Shown: positions 23,471 through 34,513 of the stretch, piece after piece
How positions within the stretch are numbered: position 1 is the stretch's first letter
How the letters are laid out: each line of letters begins with the position of its first letter
Source: Gonatopus flavifemur
Lineage: Eukaryota > Arthropoda > Insecta > Hymenoptera > Dryinidae
Assembly: GCA_018340375.1 (NCBI GenBank)
Contig: JAFFJZ010000133.1
Coordinates: 1-64,000, forward strand
Reading direction: 5' to 3'
Length of the DNA: 64,000 nucleotides
Program-made: the position numbers and the translations under genes
The notes under the pieces: model-generated
The model's input: the letters and a program-made list of their open reading frames with translations, nothing else
What the model was told of the DNA's origin: nothing
The model's database searches: none

Positions 23471-24267
23471 TATTCTCATTTCAAATTAACCTTGTTTCCA
23501 AAGAATTAAATTCTTCAATATTATGAATAATAAATATATTTCTCCTCACATATTTACACACTTACATCGTTATGCCTAAATATGTGTCGAGAATGAAGAC
23601 AATCCTATTCACCAGCAAATTTTTCATTTCAACATATATTCAACAATAAGGATCTGTGAGAATGGAAATATAAGAGAGGGAAGATATTTAATATTCATAA
23701 TATTTAAGAATTCAATTCTTTGAAAACAAGGATAGTTTTAAATAAGAATGAAGGTTTATAGAAATAGAAATATAATTCAGGTTGAATGGAACAATTGAAA
23801 ATATAAAACTTTTGGAGAGAACATTTTAGAATGAATCATATCTCCAATCACATAAGTTGAGATGAAATATAGTTATTTTACAACAATTTCTATAATCAAA
23901 ACCATTTATATTAATTTCTATGGCACATGGGTTTAATTTTCATCAAATTGATTCTGAATGATCTGCTTAATTATTTGTCAGTGGGTTTCTGAAGTGTGCT
24001 CGATGGAAGGATATTTGCTGCGCTGCTGACTTTTCTTCATTTGCTCACAACTACATTCAATCAATTTGATAGTGATGGTAGCTATAGCGTACAGATTCAT
24101 GGTAAATCTGCTTCTTGTCTGCTTGTTGTTCGTCTCCGTGTAATTCTTCTGGAAGAATCTGATAGCAGAATACCTATCGCAAGGATTTTGGTACATCCAC
24201 TGCAGTTGTGCCATTTCTCTATTTGTTGACGACACCACCTAATGAAGTTGATAGTGATTATAAGTAA
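23471..24267 (+). repeat. Unknown interspersed repeat, copy B
   Basis: Diverged inverse of copy A, with the same end-to-end order: a block near GTTTCCAAAGAATTAAATTC, the TTCCATTC block, then the hydrophobic open frame at 23996-24229. It continues into the CCCTGG element at 24268. Confidence 0.5.
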
Positions 24268-24561
24268 CCCTGGTGGAAGGGAAGCGTGTCATAAAGAGTA
24301 ACGGAAGCGTAAGAATGTCTCAGATTACGTTTCTAATACTTCTTACATGCTTCCTATCCACTCTTCGATTACGCTTTCGAGTGTAAAGTCCGGTGTTCTA
24401 TAAAATTGGTGTTACTTCCGATACGCTTCACACACTTCAAATATACGTTCGAACCACTCTTAATGTTCCACTTGACGCTCAATATACGCTTAAATCCACG
24501 TTCCAAATACTTTCCAACTACGTCCCTGACACTTTCTATTACACGCTTCCCTTTCACCAGG
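24268..24561. mobile_element. CCCTGG element with GAAGCGTAA words
   Basis: Left end CCCTGGTGGAAGGGAAGCG, right end inverse of CCTGGTGAAAGGGAAGCG, with AA outside both ends. The interior consists of GAAGCGTAA, GGAACGT and TACGCTT variants. Copy A at about 20400 shows the locus without it. The mirror copy is 36033-36327, flanked by TT/TT. Confidence 0.75.
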
Positions 24562-25120
24562 AATGTACAGATCTCTATGGTTTTGTACTACTCCATCTCT
24601 CCTTGTTGGTTGTCCAACTGTGATTCTACTGTGAAAATCTGATAGCAGCATTATCTTTGTTTTCACAGAATTAAATTCCTAAATATTATGAATATGAAAT
24701 ATCTTTCTTCCACCATTTCTTCTTTTTGCTTCTTTTCTTTCTTTTTTTCCATTCTCACAGATCCTTATTTTGAAATATATGTTGAAATGGGAAGAAAAAT
24801 TTGCTGGTGAATAAGATTATTTTCATTCTGGTCACATATTTACGCATAACGATGTGAGAAGAAATATATTTAATATTTATAATATTTAAGAATTCAATTC
24901 TTTGACAACAGAGAGAATTTGAAATGAGAATAAAGGTTTATTGGAATGGAAATATAATCCAGGTAGAATGGAACATTTAAAAAGATGAAACTTTTGGGGA
25001 GAACATGTTGAAATAAATCGTATCTCCCAGTCACATAAGTTAACATGCACTGTAGTTATTCTACAACCATTTCTATAATCACAATATTGTTATATATGTT
25101 CAATGTTCATCAATGGATGG
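24562..25120 (+). repeat. Unknown interspersed repeat, copy C
   Basis: Continues the repeat seen in A and B: TTTGTTTTCACAGAATTAAATTCC, TTCCATTCTCACAGATCC and GAACATGTTGAAATAAATCG blocks, ending at the ATATATGTTCAATG junction. No gene. Confidence 0.45.
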
Positions 25121-25124
25121 ATCT

Positions 25125-25330
25125 TACAGATGTCTTATCCAACAGTTTTCACTATCTTCAAAATATCTTCGTTTGAGAAAACTAAAAAATGTCTTTGGAT
25201 CTCTTTTAGGCGTATTTGAGATTAATTATCGAAGATATCTTAAAGATAGTGAACACTTTTGCATAAGACATCTTTAAGATATCCAGTGGAACTCTTTCAG
25301 ACAGTGACAAATATTTTTTTGTCTGGGCTA
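25125..25330. repeat. Hairpin with GATATCTTAAAGATAG words
   Basis: CTTACAGATGTCTTATCC and GCATAAGACATCTTTAAG are paired around a centre near 25225. Both arms of the large palindrome carry this unit; the mirror is at about 35270-35480. Confidence 0.6.
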
Positions 25331-25691
25331 GATATTTATCATCAGTGATACTGATCTAGAAATGAACAGGATTAAAAATACAAATATTTAATGAAGAATA
25401 AAGGGTGAGGATATTTCGGAATATTATATATGTATTATAAATGAGATTATCATCACAGATAATGATACGTAGAATCACTACAGGTCAGTTTGACTGGAGG
25501 GACTGGAAATACCGTTTATTCTAAAATAATCTCTTCCAAAGTTCAATCTCTCCTGTGGTTTCATTCAAGTTGAATCATATTTCCCCTCTTACAAAGCTTC
25601 ATCCTAGATAGCACGAGAGTTCAGTTATGACAGTAAAAATGAATTCATTATAAATACTTTGAATCCAATTTGAATTCTTAATCAACACGTT
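25331..25691. other. Arm sequence without recognised feature
   Basis: Part of the large left arm, mirrored at about 34906-35270. No gene or smaller repeat is evident. Confidence 0.5.
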
Positions 25692-25692
25692 A

Positions 25693-25860
25693 CCCCAGTG
25701 AAGAAATTTCACTCAAAATCTCCGAGAATTTCAGACATTTTCAATGAAAAGTTTTTCTGAGGATTTCAGAGCTATTCATACTTTATCAGAGATTTTCAGC
25801 GATTCTAAGAGAAATTCAGAGAAATCTTTAAGGATTTTCAGGGAAATTTTTTTCACAGGG
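25693..25860. mobile_element. Word-built element, CCCAGTGA...TTCACAGGG ends
   Basis: Ends CCCAGTGAAGAAATTTCAC and the inverse of CCCTGTGAAAAAAATTTCC enclose repeats of GATTTTCAG/GAGAAATTCAGAG. The mirror in the right arm is at about 34340-34507. Confidence 0.6.
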
Positions 25861-26037
25861 AACAATTCCGCGTCTGTGTTCCTCGGTATTCCTTCTTATG
25901 TAGAACGGGCCTAATATTCCTTGCGTACACGTATTTTACTCAACGTCAACTCGGTATATTCAGGCATGACGATGAGGGATCGTCGTATCGCTGTCTGCCG
26001 CGAGAGTGCATAGCACTCTATGTATACAATGTATATA

Positions 26038-26247
26038 CAGGGTGTCCCATTTTAATCTTTAAATGCAAATATCTCAAAAACATGCATCTCAAGCCAAAAG
26101 TACTTCATACCAAACTTGTTATACAAAGAGGGGGCCACAAAACTACGATATCAGTTTCATCATAGATGGCGTTATGATCGATGAAAATGGGGTCAACATC
26201 ATTTTTTTAAACGGGAATCCCCACTTTTCATTGCATATCTTGATTCT
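26038..26247. mobile_element. One end of a CAGGGTGTCCC foldback element
   Basis: This 210-bp piece equals the terminal part of the foldback at 32866-34162 and stops abruptly at 26247, the inner breakpoint of the large inverted duplication. Confidence 0.75.
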
Positions 26248-26682
26248 ACCTATCACTATCTGCCCCGAGATACCGAAGTATCTCCAGATCATATCGACAT
26301 CGTTCGAAAGGGTGGATTGCTTTATTGTTAGGATTTCTAGTGTTGCTTCCTTGCATGAGGATTTCTAGAAGAAATTGTGTCGTCATGCAAATAGAAATAG
26401 TTTGGAAAATGTAAGGAAAGTTACAGAAGTACAAGCAAATTTATTTAACAATAAAAAATCTGTTTACTTGCTTACAACAAGATTGAGTACAACAAGATTA
26501 TTATAAACGGACTGTGCGCTTGTTTATGTATCATTCTGTAGCGGTAGCTCATGACAGCAAAGAGGCAGCGTTGCCAAATCTTGCGAAGCCTCAGCGAGAA
26601 GGCACGAGCACTCCGCGCTTTTGAACGATGTCGATATGATCTCGAGATACCTCGGTATCTCGGGGCAGATCGTGATAGGTAC
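26247..26682. mobile_element. Hairpin element at the palindrome centre
   Basis: CCTATCACTATCTGCCCCGA at the left is mirrored by TCGGGGCAGATCGTGATAGG at the right, with pairing through GATATGATCT words for about 65 bp. It starts at the point where the left arm ends. Confidence 0.7.
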
Positions 26683-26861
26683 GTCGTCAGCTAGGTGTCT
26701 CCCGAGCTGATTTCGGTAGCTAGATCGAAACACTGGCGCATTCTCATGTAAAGTTGGTTATCTCGTTATCTCGGGATAGATGTCATCAGATAGATGTCAA
26801 CAGATCGTCATCAGGGAGCGCACCGCTGTCTGCCGCGAGCATGCGTAGTATATCTATACAG
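26683..26861. other. Direct, diverged repeat of 25950-26040
   Basis: CGCTGTCTGCCGCGAG and the TATACAG run-up to CAGGGTGTCC are shared with 25990-26040, so the sequence leading to the foldback terminus occurs twice in direct orientation. Confidence 0.5.
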
Positions 26862-27281
26862 TGTAAGCGCCTTAAATACGTAAGTAGTGAAGATGAGCCT
26901 CAAGTGGCGAGAGAGGCGTCTTGGAGAACGCGGGAAGAGAGAGAGAGAGAGTGTGGTAATGGCCGCTGGTAACGTTATCGAAGAGAGTTATAGAGATGCG
27001 TCTCGGAAGAACGTAGTATTTGTTGGTGCTGTGAAGGAAATATATATGTGAGGCGTTAGATAAGTAATGTGAGAATATTGATATTGATAGTTAAATGGAA
27101 GATTTGGTTGGATGTGCACGTTATTATTCGATATCGGGAAAAGACGATCGATGACCATTTCGGTAATAAAATACACGTGGCCCATAATTCGATTCTCTTT
27201 AGTCTATGACCACCCACCCTTGTTCCTATCCTGACAAGGTTGTCGTACCACAGAAGAAAAATCTTCTGAAAAGCGCTTACA
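26862..27281 (+). repeat. 5' LTR
   Basis: 420 bp, begins TGTAAGCGC and ends GCGCTTACA, a perfect 9-bp inverted repeat. A GAGAGA expansion makes it about 10 bp longer than the 3' LTR. Confidence 0.95.
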
Positions 27282-27386
27282 GGTTTTCAGAAGTGAGATT
27301 CGATAGGTCGAAAAAAGAAAAAGAAATCAGAATCTTTATCGTGACCACGTGTGGTACATGTGTGCGAAAGTGTAATCTTGTCGAAG

Positions 27387-28631
27387 ATGAATCGTGAACA
27401 AATATTCCGATTATCGATGGAAGAACTCCAACAGATATTAATACAACGAAATTTAAGTGTTCAAGGCTCCATGCAACAGCTTCGTGAAAGGTTGTTAGAC
27501 CATTTTGAACGAATAAATCACATCATTGGTGTGGACGGAATAGCGAAAAGTGAAAATAATAATTCGTTGATAAATAATGATAATCAGATTGATACTACGC
27601 GAAACGGTGATAATCGTGGAAATTCGTTAATAAACATTTTTGATATTGGTGCTCGTGCAAGAAATGGCGAAAACCGCGGGAATTTGTTAATAAATAATGA
27701 TGTTCGTAGTGAGCTTGCAAGAAATAGTGAAGATTATAGTTATCCGTCGAGAAAGGAATATCGAGAGCGTTGTAATTCAAGTACATCGGAGGAATTATCC
27801 GCCCAATTCAATGTATTTTTGATGGCAACATCACGGATGATCGCCGAAAGCAATAGAGCTTTGGTAACACAAATATGTGTCGAATTACGCCGACAAAACT
27901 CTTGTACGTCGGAAAATCATAGTGCACTAACGCAACAAACTCAGTATCGCTACGACTCCAGCATATCTCCAGCCCCTGTAGTAAATCACCATAACCAATC
28001 ACATCAATCAGATTGGCATCAAATTAACTTTGTTTCGAAGCAACTGCCTACATTCTCCGGTGATAGAGACGAGAATGTTCATCGATGGATAAACAGGGTC
28101 GAATATATCAGAGATCTATACCGTGTAGACCCGAGAAATATATTGGTTGCCGCGACGAGTCAACTAAAAGGCAGAGCATTGGACTGGTTGAATCGGCAGG
28201 ATAACTACGTAATTTCGAATTGGGAGCATGCGAGAAACGAGCTAATTTATTATTTTGAGCCCAAAGAAACTGATGCCGTGATTGTTGAGCGTATTAACGC
28301 GAGAATATGGGACCATCGTAAAGAAACATTTATTGAATACGCTGAACCCAAACAAGAGTTGATGAATAAACTACAGTTCACAGAACGAGAGATGATCGAC
28401 ATGATTGCGGCCGGCATCAAGGAACCTGTCGTGAGAAAGTTGGCTCTTAGCTTCTGTTCGAATAACCTACCCGAATTTCTACACCAAGTACGGAGAATCG
28501 CAGAAGATGAAAACGGAGATGCGCAACAATGGCGTAGGGCGCCACTACGGCCTGTTAATCGTGCCAAGAAACAGCGCATTTGCTATAAGTGCAACCAACC
28601 AGGTCACATGGCCTCCAACTGCCAATCTTGA
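27387..28631 (+). CDS. gag: Gag-like polyprotein of the gypsy element
   Basis: Structural protein that would form the particle and bind RNA. I start it at the ATG at 27387 (MNREQIF), because the open frame upstream has no ATG. Residues 1-45 look like a SAP-type helix-turn-helix (LSMEELQQILIQRNL). An Asn-rich linker follows, and from about residue 212 comes the conserved retrotransposon gag region (QLPTFSGDRDENVHRWINR). A CCHC zinc knuckle (CYKCNQPGHMASNC) lies at about 399-412. TGA at 28629-28631 ends the frame directly before a second knuckle in the same frame. That is unusual and most likely a mutation. Confidence 0.85.
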   Translation: MNREQIFRLSMEELQQILIQRNLSVQGSMQQLRERLLDHFERINHIIGVDGIAKSENNNSLINNDNQIDTTRNGDNRGNSLINIFDIGARARNGENRGNLLINNDVRSELARNSEDYSYPSRKEYRERCNSSTSEELSAQFNVFLMATSRMIAESNRALVTQICVELRRQNSCTSENHSALTQQTQYRYDSSISPAPVVNHHNQSHQSDWHQINFVSKQLPTFSGDRDENVHRWINRVEYIRDLYRVDPRNILVAATSQLKGRALDWLNRQDNYVISNWEHARNELIYYFEPKETDAVIVERINARIWDHRKETFIEYAEPKQELMNKLQFTEREMIDMIAAGIKEPVVRKLALSFCSNNLPEFLHQVRRIAEDENGDAQQWRRAPLRPVNRAKKQRICYKCNQPGHMASNCQS

Positions 28632-29261
28632 CCCGTTATGTGTTTCTCGTGTGGCCAAACTGGACATGTGAGTGCACATTGTCCTCGCCGAGGAATGAAT
28701 AGTAAGCCAGCAGTTAATTATGTCACCGAATCTACCCATCGGGATCAAAGTCGCCAGAGTCAGCATGAGGACAACTACAAGTCAACCGATTCAGCGTTCA
28801 GTCAACCGATACTTATCAATCTGTCATTCTCGGCACCAATAGTTCGGCCGTCTCCTAACGCCCCGTGTATAGACGTAAGAAAACCTGGTTATGATAATCT
28901 AATAATTGAAGCGCTGGCGGACACCGGCAGTCCTATAAATTTGATCAAACGGTCGATGGTTGATAATTATCTTTCAGATTGTGAATTACAAACAGATGAT
29001 TCAAATATTGAATTTAAAGGTATTAATAATTCGAAAATTGTCATTTTTGGATTTATTCAAACTCAGATTGTTGTACATAATTTGAGGGATCTGTTCGATA
29101 TTAAATTGTTCGTAGTTCCGGATCATACTATGGCATTTGAGATGATTATTGGGAGACACTTTTTAGACGAACAAAATTTGAGATTTATTTATTATGGGAA
29201 TCAGATTGAATTTCAGAAGATGAAAGAAAATTTTAATGTGAGAGTATCAGGCAGAAGTTAA
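28632..29261 (+). pseudogene. pol: Second zinc knuckle and aspartic protease region
   Basis: In frame with gag past the TGA. A CCHC knuckle (CFSCGQTGHVSAHC) comes first, then a linker, then the protease active-site motif ALADTGSPINLI at about 28911-28946. The frame ends at TAA 29259-29261, and the continuing pol frame lies in +1. The shift sits after the protease rather than at the gag-pol border, so I read it as an indel and not as programmed frameshifting. Confidence 0.8.
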
Positions 29262-30162
29262 TGCAATGATGGCAATTGACGTAGGAAGTAACATTGACAA
29301 ATATGATCATATTTATAAGAATCTAGACGAAAATTTGAAATGTAAATTAATTTCATTAATTAAGAATATAGATCATCGAGAGGTTGAATATGTAAACGAT
29401 AATTATTTTGTTAGGGTTCATCTTAAGGATTGGACACCATATGCATTTGCGCCGCGACGTATGTCCTAGAGAGAGAAAACTGAATTACAGGACATGATTG
29501 ACGATTTACTCGATCGAGGTATAATTAAACAAAGCACGTCAAGTTATTGCGCACGTGTATTATTGATAAAGAAACGAAACGGAAAAAATCGTATGTGTGT
29601 GGATCTGAGACCCCTCAACGATAGGGTACACAAGCAGAAATATCCATTTCCGTTGATTGACGATCATCTGGATCAATTGCATGGTAAACAAGTTTTTACA
29701 GTTCTCGATCTTGAAGATGGGTTTTATCAGATTAGCGTACACCCGGACGATACAAAATACTTTGCATTTGCCACGCATAACGGTCAGTATGAATATTTGA
29801 AATTGCCGTTTGGATATTCAGATGCCCCTGCTGAATTTCAGAAACGTTTGTTGCAGATTTTCAATTCGATGATTCGAGAACGTAAATTATTAATTTATTT
29901 TGACGATATGCTAATTGCAACCGAGACCGTGGAACAAAATTTACGTATACTCGAAGAACTTTTAATTGTGCTTAAACAATATCGGTTGGAATTGAATTTT
30001 GCTAAATGTGGATTTTTGAAGAGCAATATTGAATACTTGGGTTATAACGTTTCAGAGGGTAGCATAACTGTTAGTCACCGTCATACTCAGGCGATTCATG
30101 AATATCCACGACCCGTTAATGTGAGGCAGGGATTTCTAGGGTTAACAAACTATTTTCGTTAG
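29252..30162 (+). pseudogene. pol: Reverse transcriptase of the gypsy element
   Basis: RNA/DNA-templated DNA synthesis. Visible motifs are VLLIKKRNGKNRMCVDLR, VLDLEDGFYQI (first catalytic Asp), FAFATHNGQYEYLKLPFG and YFDDML (catalytic DD at 29896-29907). TAG at 29467-29469 splits the N-terminal piece from the body, and TAG at 30160-30162 ends the body. Both stops are one C-to-T step from a glutamine codon. Confidence 0.9.
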
Positions 30163-31510
30163 TTTATCCCTAGTTATGCGACTAAGGCTAGACCCTTGTA
30201 TGATCTTACGAAAAAAAACTGCTGAATTCAATTTTGATGATCATTGTATCCAATCTTTTAACTTATTGAAGTCAGAGTTAACGTCGTTTCCGGTTCTTAG
30301 AATCTATAATCCGGTTTCCGAAACTGAACTTCACACTGACGCGAGTAGCTATGGATTGGGAGCTATATTATTGCAACGGCAAGGCGATAAAAATTTGGCC
30401 CCGATAGCATATTTCAGTAAAGCAACGAACGATGTTGAAAAAAGATACCATAGTTATGAATTGGAAATGATGGCAATTGTTAAGGCCGTCGAAGGCTTCC
30501 ATGTATACTTGCAGGGAATCCAATTCAAAATAATCATGGATTGCAACGCGTTAGTTTTGGCAACTAAGAAAATAGATATTAATCCTAAAATAGCTCGATG
30601 GGTCTTATCATTGCAAAGTTACGACTATAAATTAGAACATCGGTCGGGGAATGAAATGGGTCATGTTGATGCCCTGAGTAAGGTCGTCATAACTATTGTT
30701 TCTACTGAAGATCAATTGCTATACAATCAGCTTGCAGATCCAACTATTGAGATTGCCGAATCCCTTGAATGGGAGGATAATAAACATTTTGAACTTTGTA
30801 ACGGATTAGTATATCGAAAGCAAAACGATAAATCATTATCTGTAGTAGCCGAGAGCATGGTTTATAACATTATACGAGTTTGTCACGACGAATTGGGTCA
30901 TGTTGGGATAGATAAGACGTTGAAAGCGATCCTTATTTCATATTGGTTCCCTTGTATGAAAAGTAGAGTTAAGTTGTATATAGAAAATTGTGTCCGTTGT
31001 TTAACTTATAATATAAAACGAGGGAAGCCTGAAGGAGAACTTGCTCTTTTTGATAAAGGGCAGAAATCTATGAAAACTTTACATATTGATCATTTCAGAC
31101 CCTTAGAAGATGCAGGTGACGATTATAAATTTATATTAGTTACCGTCGATGCCTTTTCTAAATTTACGTGGCTCATACCTACGAGAACGACAAATGCGCA
31201 TGAAGCAGTGCAGCGCCTTATGTTATTATTTGTTTACGTTGGCATACCAGAGCGGATTATGAGCGATAGAGGTTCTACGTTTACCTCCGTAGAATTCGAA
31301 AATTTCCTTCGAAAATTAGAAATTCAACATGTGAAAGTAGCTGTCTCATCGCCTTGGGCCAATGGCCAAGTAGAGCGGCTCAATAGTCTTATAAGAAGTT
31401 CACTCGCTGAAGTTTGTGACCATCCTAAAGAATGGAAAGAAAAACTTTTGAGCGTACAAAATATGATCAATAATACCCACAACAAGGCTATAGATTCAAC
31501 CCCTCCTTGA
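30163..31510 (+). pseudogene. pol: RNase H and integrase of the gypsy element
   Basis: Reading continues after the TAG until a run of eight A at 30211-30218, where the frame shifts. RNase H is shown by LHTDASSYGLGAILLQ and the later DALSKV. Integrase has the zinc-binding HHCC region (HDELGHVG ... CVRCL, about 30890-31010), then core residues D in LHIDHF, D in SDRGSTF and E in NGQVERLN. TGA at 31508-31510 interrupts the protein near the end of the core. Confidence 0.9.
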
Positions 31511-31990
31511 GTGTTGTTTGGTTGTGACCAAGGAGGTCGCTTAGATTCAGTGTTAGTAGAACTCATCAATTCGTGAGGTCATGTAGAGACCGACGTTGTT
31601 AAAGACCGTGAAATTACGCATGGAAACGCGATTAAAACTAATAAACTCTTACAAGAGTATAATGAGCGTAAATATGACTTGAGACATCGTAAACCACCCA
31701 TGTATAAAGTTGGCGATTTGGTCATGGTTCGTAAAAACGATGCGGAAAAAGGTGTTAATAGAAAACTCCAACCTAAATTTAAAAGTCCTTATCGGATTGA
31801 AAGGGTCTCAAATAACAATAGATATGTGGTGTCCGATATCCCCGGATTCAATATCACGCAGAAACCGTACAACACAATTTTGTCCGCTGATAAACTGAAG
31901 AGATGGATCCATATCCACGATCCCGACTTGGAAAACGACGTGCCGAACGGAACAAATATTGTAAATAGTAGTAATTTAAGTGATGAGTAA
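31511..31990 (+). pseudogene. pol: Integrase C-terminal (GPY/F-like) region
   Basis: Same frame as the preceding integrase, after TGA 31508-31510 and a second TGA at 31574-31576. YKVGDLVMVRKN and KFKSPYRIERV are typical of the C-terminal integrase domain of gypsy elements. The frame ends at TAA 31988-31990. Confidence 0.8.
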
Positions 31991-32454
31991 TTTTATAATG
32001 TGTTTACTTGGGCGTTGAAAAATGTATTATAGTGACAATTGTGATCACAAGCACACAGGGAAGACTGATAATTATAAAACTAAAACAATAGTATTATATA
32101 AAATTGACAATTATAAATTTATGATATATAATATAAGGAAAATGAATGGGAATTGTAATATAACGGACCGTAATCTAATTGTATTCGATCGTCTACCCGA
32201 ATATGGAAATAATATTGTAATCGTGTGAGTTACGAAGAATGTAAGTAACTTGAGTTGAAACAACTTGCAAGTCTCCAGGACTTTTATGCGTGAAAATTAA
32301 TCCTTTTGGAGTACTTTGCGAGTTGCATTCAACCTGATGTTGCAGGTGTGAGGAGAATTGAATTGGATATATCTATGTGAATAATTTTGAAAACTGAAAT
32401 AATCATAAGACTAAGTGGTTATTTCGGGTCGAACTAACAGTCAGGCTGGCCAAC
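31991..32454. other. 3' untranslated part of the gypsy element
   Basis: A 68-codon AT-rich open frame at 32022-32228 has no membrane or signal features, so I do not call an env. The bases just before the LTR (AACAGTCAGGCTGGCCAAC) are not purine-rich. Confidence 0.6.
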
Positions 32455-32864
32455 TGTGAGCGCCTTAAATACGTAAGTGGTGAAGATGAGCCTTAAGTGG
32501 CGAGAGGCGTCTTAGAGAACGCGGGAAGAGAGAGTGTGGTAATGGCCGCCGGTAACGTTGTCGAAGAGAGTTATAGAGATGCGTCTCGGAAGAACATAGT
32601 ATTTGTTGGTGCTGTGAAGGAAATATATATGTGAGGCGTTAGATAAGTAATGTGAGAATATTGATATTGATAGTTGAATGGAAGATTTGGTTGGATGTGC
32701 GCGTTATTATTCGATATCGGGAAAAGACGATCGATGAACATTTCGGTAATAAAATACACGTGGCCCATAATTCGATTCTCTTTATTCTATTACCACCCAC
32801 TCTCGTTCCTATCCTGACAAGGTTGTCGTACCACAGAAGAAAAATCTTCTGAAAAGCGCTTACA
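32455..32864 (+). repeat. 3' LTR
   Basis: 410 bp, begins TGTGAGCGC and ends GCGCTTACA. It differs from the 5' LTR at about 14 sites, roughly 11 of them transitions, plus the GA-repeat length. Confidence 0.95.
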
Positions 32865-32865
32865 A

Positions 32866-34162
32866 CAGGGTGTCCCATTTTAATCTTTAGATGCAAATAT
32901 CTCAAAACATACATCTTACACCAAAAGTACTTCATACCAAAGTTGTTATACAAAGAGGGGGCCACAAAACTACGATATCAGTTTCATCATAGATGGCGTT
33001 ATGATCGATGAAAATGGGGTCAACATCATTTTTTCAAACAGAAACCCCCACTTTTTATTGCATATCTTGATTCTACGCGAAAAACTGAGTAACTTTTGCT
33101 TGAAACGTTTTCCTAAGTTTTTGAAGATGGTGCCACAACCGATGAAAAATAAAGTCCATGAAACAATATGCAGACATCTTGTGGAATGCATCCAAGAGCC
33201 GGTATATCTCATTCGAATGTTGCTGTTAAGAGAGGAGACGATACAATGGCGATATCAGTTCCATAGTAGATGGCGCTGTGGTCAGTAAAACTGAGGTGAA
33301 CTTCAATTTTTTAATTGGAAACTCCTACTTTTTATCGCATATCATAATTCTACGCGAAAAAATGAGGAAGTTTTGTTTGAAACATTTTTCCCAAATTCTT
33401 GGAGTTCCAACAGTGGGAATTGAGGTTGATGAAATGGTTCTACTGCATTAAAAGAGTGACATTGAATTGAAGTCATTTAGAATGTTTTGGACATGACATT
33501 TGTTGTGTTTTGTGTTCGATTTCTTCTCTGGAATTATTATTGTTTTCATTTGTTTGTTGAGCGTTGCTTCACACATAATGCAGTAGAACTTTTTCATCAA
33601 CGCCATTTTCCACTCTTTCCATCTTCAAGAATTTAGGAAAGATGTTTCAAACAAAAATTCTTCATTTTTTCGCGTAGAATCATGATATGCGATAAAAAGT
33701 AGGAGTTTCCATTCGAAAAATTGAAGTTGACCTCATTTTTACCGACCACAACGCCATCTACTATGGAACTGATATCGCCATTGTGTCGTCTCCTCTCTTA
33801 ACAACAACATTCGAACGAGATATTTCGGCTCTTGGATGCATTCCTCAAGATATCCGCATATTGTTTCATAGACTTTATTTTTCATCGATTGTGGCGCCAT
33901 CTTCAAAAATTGAGAAAAACGTTTCAAGCAAAAAATATTCAGTTTTTTGCGTAGAATCAAGATATGCAATGAAAAGTGGGGGTTCCCGTTTAAAAAAATG
34001 ATGTTGACCCCATTTTCATCGATCATAACGCCATCTATGATGAAACTGATATCGTAGTTTTGTGGCCCCCTCTTTGTATAACAAGTTTGGTATGAAGTAC
34101 TTTTGGCTTGAGATGCATGTTTTTGAGATATTTGCATTTAAAGATTAAAATGGGACACCCTG
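32866..34162. mobile_element. Foldback element with CAGGGTGTCCC ends
   Basis: The 1.3-kb element is a palindrome (arms about 570 bp, centre about 33440-33590) with ends CAGGGTGTCCCATTTTAATC. TA lies outside both ends once the gypsy insertion is discounted (26856-26857 on the left, 34163-34164 on the right). Each arm contains two diverged direct copies of a 270-bp unit (GATATCAGTT...ATTCTACGCGAAAAA). The terminus resembles that of the transposase-bearing element at 3728 (CAGGGTGGTCC), so it may be a non-autonomous relative. Confidence 0.8.
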
Positions 34163-34339
34163 TATATACATTGTATACACAGAGTACTATGCACTCTCGC
34201 GGCAGACAGCGATACGACGATCCCTCATCGTCATGCCTGAATATACCGAGTTGACGTTGAGTAAAATACATGTACGCAAGGAATATTAGGCCCGTTCTAC
34301 ATAAGAAGGAATACCGAGGAACACAGACGCGGAATTGTT

Positions 34340-34507
34340 CCCTGTGAAAAAAATTTCCCTGAAAATCCTCAAAGATTTCTCTGAATTTCTCTTAGAATCG
34401 CTGAAAATCTCTGATAAAGTATGAATAGCTCTGAAATCCTCAGAAAAACTTTTCATTGAAAATGTCTGAAATTCTCAGAGATTTTGAGTGAAATTTTTTC
34501 ACTGGGG
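34340..34507. mobile_element. Mirror of the CCCAGTGA word-built element
   Basis: Inverse copy of 25693-25860, with the same GATTTTCAG words. Confidence 0.6.
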
Positions 34508-34513
34508 TAACGT

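Larger units (their letters stand above)
20938..26247. repeat. Left arm of an 18.4-kb inverted duplication
   Basis: Sequence from 20938 to 26247 reappears as its reverse complement at 33953-39338, with the same order of internal elements. Where I compared them (for example 25860-26038) mismatches are about 2 percent. The outer limit coincides with the first base of the element at 20938, and the inner limit follows TTGATTCTAC at 26247. The arm contains one private insertion, at 21984-22236. Confidence 0.9.
26862..32864 (+). mobile_element. Ty3/gypsy LTR retrotransposon, full-length, decayed
   Basis: Two LTRs enclose gag, protease, reverse transcriptase, RNase H and integrase in the Ty3/gypsy order. 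A 4-bp duplication ACAG flanks it (26858-26861, 32865-32868). The target lay at the very terminus of a foldback element (TATA|CAGGGTGTCC). I count about 14 differences between the LTRs in roughly 410 bp, mostly transitions, so insertion is not recent. The frame has five in-frame stops and two frameshifts. I see no env-like gene, no obvious tRNA primer site after the left LTR and no clear polypurine tract before the right LTR. Confidence 0.95.

Noticed and set aside
29560..29778. Minus-strand frames across the gypsy element (also 27595-28002, 28250-28766, 31324-31569)
   Set aside because: They are shadows of gag and pol.
32022..32228. An env gene downstream of integrase
   Set aside because: It has 68 codons with no signal peptide, membrane segment or cleavage site, and the space before the LTR is too short.
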